From: Mesaphorura yosii
Taxonomy: Eukaryota; Arthropoda; Collembola; Poduromorpha; Tullbergiidae
Assembly (NCBI GenBank): GCA_009869945.1
Contig: WIXG01000023.1
Span: 62,001-126,000 of the forward strand
Reading direction: 5' to 3'
Length of the DNA stretch: 64,000 bases
Part shown: piece after piece, positions 49,157 through 59,438 of the stretch
How positions within the stretch are numbered: the stretch's first letter is position 1
Layout of the letters: each line of letters begins with the position of its first letter
The notes under the pieces: model-generated
Told to the model about the DNA's origin: nothing
Seen by the model: only the letters and a program-made list of their open reading frames with translations
Database searches by the model: none
Made by a program: the position numbers and the translations under genes

Positions 49157-50362
49157 CTAAAGAATGACCATAATTTCCTCGAGCGGTTTCCTGGTCAGAT
49201 CCGGAACGGTTGCGTCTGGCGCCGGGTAGCCAACTGGCAGCAGAAGCATTAATTTCTCATTGTTTGGCCGACCAAGTACTGAACGAAGAGCTGGGCCGCA
49301 GTTGAGTGGTGTGCTCGTCAATGAAACTAGTCCGGCATTCTATTGGGCAATCGCAGCTTCGAATATATCAAAATGCTTTGCCATGAAATGCGAAATTGAC
49401 GAATTTCTTACTTGAATGGCTGCCAGTAAAAGTCCAGCGGAAATTCCCACGCTGATTTCGTTGTAGTAATGATTCTTCTTTGTGCCATCCGTATTGAAGC
49501 CATACGCTTGCTTGAACACCAGAATCAAATACGGAGCGTCTGTTAAATACTGCTTGTGCCAATCGGTTCGCAGTCCTCGTAAATCTGCTGTCCACTGAGC
49601 ACCTGTAATCAATGGGGTAAGCAACCAGCATGAGATCTTCGCAACATGTCCCATGAATATTGTGGTGCGCGTGGGTACCCATTCGTTTGGTGTAATTCAC
49701 TTCCTCTTCTTCTTCCACAATTTCGCGTATTTTCTGTTTGAGTTCAGCATCAGCCACCGCGACAAACGTCCACGGTTCCGTATGTGCTCCACTTGGACCA
49801 GTTCCTGGATTGTTCAGAGACAATGATGAAACTGTTCTATCGAGGTCATTATTTACTTTTTACCTGCTGTGCGAATAATATTCTTGATGACTTCTTCCGG
49901 AATTGTCTCCGTGCTGTAAAATCTTAGCGTTCTTCGGTTGTTCATATTTTCGTAAAACCCAATGGATTTCTGAATCATTTCTTCTTCCGAGAATCTCTTG
50001 TACGTGGTCAATGGGACATGCTCAAGATCTTCCGGCAGAGCACTTGTCAAGACATCATCAATGTCATCAACTTCGATATCATTGTCTTTAATAGCGGCAG
50101 CTGTAAACAGAAATAGTTAGCTGATATTAACTGTGCTGTGAACGTCGGATGCTGAGACACACTGCGCTAGTTCACCTTCGTCTGGAGTGAGGAACTTCTT
50201 CGGGACGGTATTTTTGCCGACTTCTTGCTTGCTTCCATTTGACGAGACTTCTAGTTTCCTGTTAAGCTTCAGGAGATACAAGACTCCTGCGTAGCATGCA
50301 GTAAGCGCAATTAATTGCGGCCAGTAATTATAAAGAAACGGGAAGTATACTTCGACAGACAT
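49157..50362 (-). CDS. IYD: Iodotyrosine deiodinase
   Basis: Membrane-anchored flavoprotein of the nitroreductase fold that removes halogen from halotyrosines using FMN (family knowledge). Exons on the minus strand: 50362-50176, 50100-49864, 49804-49679, 49602-49412, 49339-49157; 307 residues, close to animal IYD. An N-terminal anchor ([20 protein letters not shown]) is followed by a variable acidic linker and then the enzyme. FMN-binding [10 protein letters not shown] and [11 protein letters not shown] are intact. The substrate lid [12 protein letters not shown] has the Glu and Tyr, and the Lys of RTDWHKQYL completes the set that grips the tyrosine part of the substrate. [20 protein letters not shown] and [20 protein letters not shown] follow, and the protein ends [10 protein letters not shown]. 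All parts needed for activity are present. It lies alone between the 3' ends of receptor copies B and C. Confidence 0.95.
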
Positions 50363-51156
50363 CTTGCTCGTGTGCGTGAGCCTGGTTGAGAATGAAATGA
50401 GACTTTAGTGCGACGAGCTATTTAAAGACTCCGATCATATCATCTTCACAAGAAACTTATTTCAGGCGTCATTCTGAGGAGCTGCAGTAGTTACGTAAAC
50501 ATAAACATGCATGAGACATTTCTAGGTGACCTTTTGTGGTTTCTGCTTCTTTATTTCGTCGTAACCAGTTTTGATCAAATGTTTGGTCAGTTGTGCAGGT
50601 TTGACCAGTCTAAATTAAGTCTGCGTAAACTGCCTGCAACCGCCTAGGCCACCAGTCCTTGAACTCATTAAAAGATTCCTCATAATTAATGAGCGCAGAT
50701 GAGCAAATGATTTATCGCTTATTCAATTATTATGTAACAACGGTCACAACCTTATTTAATTGTGGTAGCTTAGCCACAGACGGAGCTGGCTATTTATCTT
50801 CACACAAAAAGAAACTGGGCAAACCGCTGCAGCCTAGCAACTGCGGCTCAGGAAAAACTGGAGCAGTTGGTTCACTACGTCCTCATTCCAGAAGAAACAT
50901 GACAAAACCATTTATGTAAGGAAACCTCTAAGCACTCATGCCGGAGTTCGTTTTAACGACATGAGGAAAAATGAGATAATGTCAGTGTGCGTTTGTTGTG
51001 GATAATGTATGATAATGTATGATTCGATGACAGTAGGCTTCAGTGAAAAAGCGTCGCGAAACCTGGCATTGTTTTCGTCCCAATCTCAAGAACCATACAC
51101 TAAGCACACGGCGCATGGTGCGGAATTCACGGTTTTTGATACTGAATCATAAAAGG
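50363..51156. other. Non-coding between IYD and the 3' end of copy C
   Basis: IYD upstream region and spacer. No coding sequence with domain support; the IYD promoter should lie in the first few hundred bases. Confidence 0.45.
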
Positions 51157-51162
51157 TTTATT
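51157..51162 (-). terminator. Poly(A) signal of copy C
   Basis: AATAAA on the minus strand about 440 nt beyond the stop codon of copy C. This gives a 3' UTR similar in length to those of copies A and B. Confidence 0.55.
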
Positions 51163-51604
51163 CATATTCTTAAAAAATACAAAAATAACGAAAATGGTTA
51201 CAAGAATTATTCCATTAACATTCATAATCATAATACGCTGAATAAAATGAAAATTACTACTCTATAAAATGGCTTAAATTAACACTGAAATACAAAATGG
51301 GCTAGGAGTGGTGTTTGACTAGAATAGCCCTGAACTGCCCTGGAATAATTTCTTAAACGATAAATATAGCCTGACCATCGTTATTCAAAACTTAATTACT
51401 TCGTACAAATCACAATCAGTAGTCAACCAACCGGGATATCATTCACTATTCACTTCCACTTAGATGAGATCAACCTAATCTTCAAACAGAGTATTTAACG
51501 TACTGATTTTACAGGGAGAATTTGTCTACCTTGCATTGGGCAGTTATAAAATCTTATCTCACATTCTAATATTACCTTCCTAAACATTCTATCGGCTTAA
51601 GTAA

Positions 51605-54600
51605 TTAAACTTCCGCGTGTTCGTGATATTTTGGTTTGAACTGAATTTCTGCGAAATCTGCTCGTCTCTGGTGAGGTTGTGGTGGAGGAAGTATTATCGG
51701 CGAATGATGATGTTGCTGTTTATGATACTGAAGCTGCTGTTGGAAATGCGTTTGGTGCTGCAACTGCTGAAGATGTGCCTGCTGTTGTTGCAAATGGTGG
51801 GATTTGTTACTCTTCTTCATGGAACCATTATTGCTGCTTCTCGGCAGCTGAAGATCCGAGTAATTGATTTCCTTCGTCGAATCGATTATCGCAGGATATG
51901 CTCTTGGACGAAAACCACGCTCGTTTCTCTGTTGCTGTTACAAAACAATGGAAATTATATTCCAGCCATTATCACATTATGATGTACGGAACGCCGGCGA
52001 GATTTGAGATTCTTTACCTTCATTATGTGATAGTCTGGAGGAATGTTCACTTCAAGTGGTCTTGGTGTCTTGGTTCTTTGCGGCTGGTGTCCAAAGTTGA
52101 GGTCGGATTGAGATATTGTTGGAAATCCGCTTTTCGCCAAACTCGAATGATGCACATCTCCAACTATGCCCCTGGTGCTTCCACTCATGTCACTTTTCTC
52201 ACTGTAAACAGATAACAGGTAGAAGTTAAGCAAGCAATCAGATTTGGTTTCGAGAAATATGAGTTACAATGTGCTTGTGCTTACCTTTCCAAGTCTGTCG
52301 GCTTAAAGTCTCCTCGTACTAAAATGGTTAGTAACAAAAAAAACAAAAACTCAACTCGGGCATGAAGCTGATATCAATCAAACTAGTCAATGGTAAAGGT
52401 TAATCAAATCTCACACTAACTAGCAAGCTACAATTATACATGCAGTCCCTGATAGCTGAAAGTGATAGCAGCGAGCTACAAATTCCAACTAGCGCAATGC
52501 CACTTAGTGCAAGCATAACAAGTGCAACTACACAAAAACCACAAACCAAACCAAAACCAAAAACCCAAAGCCATTTCACGTCAGTCAGACACAAAGCTCC
52601 CGTCAGCATGAGCCGGAGCCGTTGACTAATCAGAGGAGCTCGTCACTTATACCATTTATGATAAAGAATTGGTAACATTAAAAGCAAATGAAATCGAAGT
52701 AAAGAGTAATCCGGACTTTATTCCAAGCAGTTGACTAACAGGAAACATAAAAATACTTCCACGCGTATAAACAATTAATGACAACTAAATTTACAATGAC
52801 ACGAAGGAGAAGAGGCGTAGATAAGCTCCCAGAACCATAAATATGCTCGTATTGTAAACAGACAACAGAAATATGAGAAATATTTCAAGAAAATGAGATC
52901 TTAGAAAAGTCGAGAAGGAGAGCACTTACGGGAAAAGCACCATTTTTCAGATTTGAAGGCGTACAGAATTATGAGAACGCTAATGACTAGTAAAATTAGA
53001 CATCCAATGATGACGCCAATCACCATCGACATGGACACGGGGTCTGCAAAGACAAAATCAAATCCTGCAACAGTTTTTGCTAGAGCGGTGTCTCCGCAAT
53101 ATTATGCACAGGTAATCGCTGCGTCATGTAACCGAGTCTCACCTCTCACTTGCAGGCTGACGGAATATTTGTCGGAGCCATGGCTGTTCTCGATTTTCAA
53201 GTAGTAGTGACGAGAGTCAGAACTGTCCGCACGCGCAATTCGTAGTCTTGCTTCGTAGCAGTCGTCTCGTGTCGACTGCAAGGAATTAAACGGCTTAGCA
53301 AAGTGCACTTGAACTTGCACTTGAAACGTTTGTATACTGTTTCGCTACCTTCTCCATCTTCTCTGCACTAAATCGTCCCATTTCGTATCCCGCTTCCAGT
53401 TGGAGAGAGCCCCATTCCCAAATGGCTTTGGACGGCCCAGGATTTGAACAAAATACGACGCTCAGTTTTGCTTCGCTACCTTTTTCGACTTCAACTTCTC
53501 GGTCAACAGAATGTCGAAGGACTTGTGGCGCTCCTGTTAAATATACCACAAGAGAACATGTAGAATGAAACATCAACAGCGTAAGCTAGACGGCTCAATT
53601 ATCACAAAAGTCGTACCCATTACGTTGACATCAATAGGGTCACTCTGCGTAGAACGCTCAGATCCGGAAATCATGTTCGTTGCCTTGCAAATGTATTTCC
53701 CTTGAAAGTCGTACGTGACATTGTGTATGACGAGCATGTTGTCCGCTCCACGCACGTAAGTTGCTTCGTCTGCAGTTGTCATTTGTTGCAGCCATTGATA
53801 TGTTGGTTGTGGATTTCCTTCAGCTTGGCATTGCAAAACTGTCCGATTATACAGCGATGCGATCACCAATCGCTCTGGTCCAACTCGGGTGACTCGCGGT
53901 GGGTCTAAATCAAAGCAATTGAAAACTGGGTCAAGATGAGCTGTTAAAACTAAAGTCAGTGAGAAGAGCTTGCACCAAAACTTTTGATAGCGTTCATTTT
54001 AGAAAGTGTGTAAAGCGAGAAATCGCATCGAAAGAACTTACATTTGACATCAATTTCAACTCCAGTCGACTGGGAAGTCCCGAGGTAATTCTTTGCTTCA
54101 CAAGAATATGTGCCAGAATGCTTTCTCAACAGCGGACGGAATTCAATAGCTTCCTGTTGAAGACCGGAATTACAATACAGGGTCCCAAATAATGATTTGC
54201 TGACAAATGACATGGAAAATGTCCTATAATGATTGCAAGCCTAATTGGAGTGATGGAAGACCAGAAAGTCTTAGTCAGGGGACAAAGGAAGTGATAATGT
54301 ATGCATCACACAAGTGTAAGAGAGGTTCAAGTGAAATGGTCAAAGAAGTGCTGGCGAAAAGAGGAAGAGTGATTTCTGATGAAACTGTAAGGTTATTTCG
54401 ATATAAACAAGGCCATAGACCTTGAATTGCATTAAAAATCGAAGAAGACAGCAAGGAACATTGAAGACAGTTTTGCGATTATCTGGAGGACTGGGATGAT
54501 GACGACTTTATGAAATTGTTTGGTTAGACGAGTTCTTTGTTTATGTGAAGCGAAATAATCGCGTCTGGGGAGGTCAATTGACGAGATAGAAGATCATGAA

Positions 54601-57600
54601 AGAATTGTGGAGTTATCGGCAAGACCTGATTGCATTGGGACAATTTTATGCTTCAGTGCAAAAGAGATGTTATTCGTAGTAAAGCCTGCTGGAGAAAGTT
54701 GGGATGGCGAATATTTTCGCAACGTAATTCTACTGGACAACGTCATTCCATTTCTAAAAGGCCCAGAAAAAGTTTTGAATCCATCGAGCACAGTTTTCTT
54801 GCACGATCGCGCATCGTGTGTGAAGGCATTAAGGACCGAAGAGTTGTTATTGGAACACGAAATTGACTTTCTCAGTAATCAGGAATGGTCAAGAAATTCT
54901 CCAGATCTGAATCCTTGTGAGCACTTGGGCGCTGTTATGAAGGAACGTGTGGAGCAAAATATGATACCATTTTTTCCCAAAAAATTCAAAATCAGACTTA
55001 GTGGATGGTCTTTTGCAAGTGCTGGAAACAATGAGACATACACAGAACTATTTGAGAAGTTATTAAGATCCTACCCACGCCGATTGGAGGCAATAAGAGC
55101 AGCAAATGGCGGTCACACAGATTATTAAACAGGTAAAACCTTGAGCTTACACTTTTTTTTCACTAAAATCGCGATAACCTTGGAACGTGTGGTCAGATTG
55201 ACCTGGGGTTTGCGGCGCTGACCCCGTGTGAACATAAGCTTTCCATCGACATATCACACTTATACCTGCGCCTTTCCGATTTGGCTGCAGGGGAGAGCAA
55301 ATCATTATTTGGGACCCTGCACAACCTCCACTTAAATGTTTTACGCTACATGCTACTGTTTCGCGAATTTTTGGCAGTGCACGAACCTGGTATCCAAAAA
55401 CTTGAGCTCCTCCTGATTTCTTCCAAAGAATTTGTGCCGGTGGATTTGCGTCGACCACACATCGAAGTGTGACCGTGTTCTGATTTTCCTCAAGATCGCC
55501 TTCTGGCATTCCCATCAGTTTGATTTCTGGAGCATCTGCAAACAATGTGCACACATATTTGCTTTTAGAAGCGCACGACCGACGATCTTATTAAACATGT
55601 GGACTTCATGTCTCCTAAATCATTCTCCATCGCGACAAAACTTTTAGTTCTCGAATTGCGAGTGCGGGCAGACTGGAACGGAATTATACTTCATTTGCAA
55701 GTTGAAAGATTCGTTTAATCGTCGGAGAGTTCTGTCTTCCAAATGGGTTACTTAAGATCCAAGATAAAGATATTGTCTAAATCTGCCTAGCGCTAATGCG
55801 CACTTCCACGGCCCGGTTTCTATTTCTTTCCTGCCGGTTTAATTTACGAGGAAAGTTCGTGCGGCAGAGGTTTACTTGCAAACTGTCTGACATTATTCTT
55901 CCGAAACGTGTATTCTTGCTTGCTGAACCATTCTCAGTTCCTGTGCTAATGAACCCGCGTTACTCTCCAGTAAAAATTAAATGTAAATACGCCCGCATTC
56001 ACAATTGGTGTTTTACATCTTGCATAGTAAACAAAGACTGGATTAAATGATTTTATCTCGTGTGAGCTTTCATGTCATAAGTTGCAGTTCATTCCAGTTT
56101 CAAAAATGCTGCCCCTTGTTTGTTCTAGCAATTAGTGCATTACGTCAAACTTACATTGGATATCCAGCACAGCTTGAGTTTCCCGTGATTTCGTTGGGTA
56201 CGCTTCGTGCAGGGCAACACACCTCAATGGTTTTCCATTATGTGATTTCTCGAAGGTGTACTCCAATGTTGATATTGCAGACCATTTCTTGGGATTGTCA
56301 TCTTCTGTCTGATTCCTCTGCTTCATTCCAGTCACCTCCTCGTCTCCTGCAGAGAGAACAAACACGGGACAATTAATCCATGAGTTTACGTAATAACCCA
56401 TGCCTCACGTATGCTGTAAGAAGAATCCGACCAAATTTCTCATCATCCGTGCCATTACATTACGTCACAGTCTCTTAATCGCTGGGATTGCCTAAGAGCT
56501 TCCGGTTTTCACTTTGTTAAGAAGAAACCGTCAAGCGAGGTATCAAATATCCATTTAATCATCATAATGGGAACATCTCTCAAGATATTCTTTGTACGTT
56601 TTCCACGCTTTCATAAGAACATGGAAGGATGTTACATAAAGACGTAATACGACACTTTCCTTTGTGCGAGTCTTGGGTCTGGTCGTGCCAGACCCTCTTC
56701 CATCAAACTCTCACCTCTAACGTGTTCCAGATTATTAAGACACGAATTGCTCCAGATACCTTTTATGAATTGCATCAACACGAGCATATGAGCGATCAAA
56801 TGTAACACGGTTTCATCATTTCCATTTCCGGTTGAGATTAACTCATCTCTAAAAACATAATGCGATCGCAAGAGAGGAAACTAACTTGGAAAGAATCGCA
56901 CTTTTCTTCGTTTGCGACACTCACGCGTATGTTTATGTCGTAGCATATAAGCTATGAAACAATGTGGTGACCGACTAAAAGACACGTTCCGGGTCTGGAA
57001 CTGAACAATGCAGAAATTCGACCGTCTATTGACAGTGTAATGCAATCGTCTTCCGGAAGGGATTAAGTTAAGCTTTCGATTGTGCCAATACAAGCTCAGC
57101 ATGAGAAGATAGCAAATACGAGGGACTCTTTCTCCTCAAGGCAGGACTCTTCGTTCTTGTTGAATTTTGGAAGGCTGATACTGAACCAAAATCTTAGCAT
57201 GTGAGCAATTAAACATCGGGAACCCAAGGAGCATTTTATTCTATTAATGAACCGAAGCAATTTCCTGTCGGATTAAGTTAATGTGAACCCAACTGAGACA
57301 CGTGCGTGCTGCATTGAGTCAACGGGGTTCGGGCACAGCTCACAAACTAAACTCAAAAACTGTCGATTCTTCTTAACTTACCTACAAACCATTTCAGCAA
57401 CGGTGGCGGATTTCCATTGTGGCTGATGCATTTCACGGACGCTTTCTGTCCTCCCTGGTTCGTCAAATTCTTGCCAACAGGGATCAATGTACCATTAAAC
57501 TCTATTTGCGGAGCGTTTGGTGGAACTGTCGGAAAACAAAAAGAAGCTACATCAAAATCGTGCATCGTTCATCGTTCATGCTTCAAGAAGCGGTAATGGC

Positions 57601-59438
57601 AATAACAAAACGAAGAAAATGTCTCAATTTGTGAGCAGAAGATTTTTATCTCATTAATTCTGCGATGAGCCGACAGAGGAATTATAATTCGGTGTAAGAC
57701 AAATTGATGAAGCAATTTTCCTCTAATTTTCCGTATCCGCGCTGCTCTGCTAATGATCCGGGTTGGAATAATAACACGATAATCTCACGGAAGATGACAA
57801 TTTGTGCAGAGACAAAAATATGGTTCCATCGCGTGTATGCGTGATGTCCCGAATCACGCGATTTCATGTTCATTATTTTCCTGCCTCGGGTCCCGAGTTT
57901 TACTCGTGATCTTGAATTAAGTGGCACTGGTAATGATGACTGATACTACTGTACAGGATTTATATATTTTTTTGGCATTGATTGATATGCGGACGATCTA
58001 CTCTGAATACATTGGTGATTAATTACAGTCTAATTATGCGGTTTGCATATCCAATTAGATTGAACCACTTTGTGCTTTGGGTTCGGGTTCAAGCTGTGCC
58101 TGGGAAATTATGAAACCAGAATCAACAAATGACAACGACACAAATGACGTCCTGTGCCACCTCTCTCAGCTCTGCAGCCCGCACTTTGCATAAATATTTT
58201 GTGTTTAGCGCCGTCATTTCCAAAACATGCCAGAATTGTTTCATTTGACTATCAATCATGGAATCAGGCACATAAAAGGGACAAGCACAAAATAAATGTC
58301 AAATCTGTCAACCAACGTTACGTCAAACAAGAACAAGACTTGGGTTAAAGCAGAGCAGAGCAATGCAACAAGCTACAGGTGACAAGATTTTCGAGTTTAT
58401 CTGTTTTTTGACATTCAATCACATGGCACACTGTGACAGAGCTTTTGACTTTAAGCCTTCGTAGTATTTTCGTGAGAAATCACGCCCTTGGAAAAATATT
58501 TTGGTGAACTTGAAGATTCGAATTATAGATAAAGCCCCTTGCGCAATACACGCAATGCGACTGAAGATTTTTACGTCAGTTACCTCGCACGACCAACTTG
58601 ACAGGCTTCGAAGTGAGAGCATCTTGAGCAGCAAAGTCGGACGCTGTGACCTGACATTCCCACTCGCCATCGTCATAGTCCAGCACAGCGTTGAGCACGC
58701 GGATACTGCAGTCCCCGACGTCGGGGTTTCCAGCCCATTCGTATTTGCCCAAGTAAATTCCGACCGGCTGTGAAAACAAGACGAACGACACAGAGTTATT
58801 AACATGCAAATATTTTAAGTTTTCGTGTTCACGTTGAAGTTGAACTAATAACAAAAGTTCCTGTTCCCATTTGGAGTTTTTTGGAACAATACAAATTATC
58901 GTTGCGACGTGCGACTCGAGGTGTTTCGAGCAATATGAAAATTGTTAATTTACACACTCACACGAAGCTCGCCTACGTGCAAATTTCCACTTTTTCATTT
59001 TTGGGGACAGGAACAATTTAGAACTTTGTTCATTATTGCGCCACAGTTTTGGAATGTATCGAATATGGCACGTTTCTACAATTTCTTGTAGAATGCGATG
59101 CAATTCCGAGTCTTAATCCCTGCTTTGTTCTGTTTCATAATAATTTCGTATTTTGCATTCGGGTTATGAATAAAGTTTGCAAAAGCGGGGCTTTCACAGC
59201 AAGCAGCATATGATTGTGATTGGAACATATCGAAATTGATTTTACAATCAAATCATATCCACACTTCCTCACCCCCGGTTTTAGTTCCGATAATGTTGAA
59301 AGCGTCTCACCTTATTGTCCTTCTGCCACGAACATTGTCCTTTCTTGCTGTAGATTTTACACGTGAGACGTGCTTCTTGGCCAGGATTAACTTCGCTGTA
59401 CGTGGGCTGCTCTTCAAATCTCTGGGCACCACGTGCGA
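51605..59438 (-). CDS. Five-Ig transmembrane adhesion receptor, copy C (5' partial)
   Basis: Third paralogue, on the minus strand. Exons: 59438-59311, 58767-58584, 57525-57382, 56346-56155, 55535-55387, 54153-54042, 53904-53617, 53533-53349, 53275-53143, 53043-52930 (or from 53064), 52318-52285, 52201-52018, 51934-51605; 724 residues plus a partial first codon. Domain order matches copies A and B: Ig1 with four cysteines, C2-like Ig2, Ig3, Ig4, Ig5, membrane span, [45 protein letters not shown], a Gln/His-rich stretch and a C-terminus of HAEV. The first exon shown begins in phase 1, so a signal-peptide exon must lie further right; none was found up to 64000. A Tc1/mariner-like element sits in the Ig3 intron. 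The 83-nt last intron leaves no room for the alternative last exon of A and B. Confidence 0.9.
53044..53080 (-). promoter_or_regulatory. Tandem 3' splice sites before the membrane-span exon, copy C
   Basis: GCAAAAACTGTTGCAGG on the minus strand, with acceptors giving exon starts at 53064 and 53043, 21 nt apart and in phase. The optional peptide is GFDFVFA. Confidence 0.7.
54178..55319 (+). mobile_element. Tc1/mariner-like DNA transposon with intact ends
   Basis: Bounded by perfect 24-bp inverted repeats, 54178-54201 (starts CAGGGTCCCAAATAATG) and 55296-55319. The left end is preceded by TA, the usual target; the right end is followed by CA, so one copy of the target has mutated or the edge is slightly different. 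Total 1142 bp. Inside, on the plus strand, is a broken transposase. It is inserted in the Ig3 intron of receptor copy C. Without it that intron would be about 91 nt, like the 81-98 nt of copies A and B. Confidence 0.88.
54207..55128 (+). pseudogene. Broken Tc1/mariner transposase
   Basis: The N-terminal DNA-binding part is open to 54425 (SSEMVKEVLAKRGRVISDET, helix-turn-helix-like). The middle is broken by stops and frame changes around 54425-54600. The C-terminal catalytic half is open from about 54607 to 55128: SSTVFLHDRASCVKALRTEE near the second acidic residue, then NSPDLNPCEHLGAVMKERVE, and a typical end RRLEAIRAANGGHTDY. The first catalytic Asp region (VWLDEFFVYV-like) lies in the broken part. 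The protein cannot be made intact from this copy, so the element can move only with help from another copy. Confidence 0.8.
55536..56154 (-). other. Intron of copy C between Ig2 and Ig3
   Basis: Phase-1 intron (CAAT|GTAAGT to TTTGCAG|ATGCT). No recognisable gene or repeat. Confidence 0.7.
56347..57381 (-). other. Intron of copy C inside Ig2
   Basis: Phase-1 intron of about 1 kb (GTAG|GTAAGT to CTCTGCAG|GAGAC). The matching introns are 87 nt in A and 254 nt in B. Nothing coding is seen inside. Confidence 0.7.
57526..58583 (-). other. Intron of copy C between Ig1 and Ig2
   Basis: Phase-1 intron (CGAG|GTAACT to CCGACAG|TTCC). No gene recognised. The same intron holds the cuticle gene in A and the retrotransposon in B. 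Confidence 0.7.
58768..59310 (-). other. Intron of copy C splitting Ig1
   Basis: Phase-0 intron (AAG|GTGAGA to TTCACAG|CCG). No other signal. The same intron holds baf in copy B. Confidence 0.7.
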
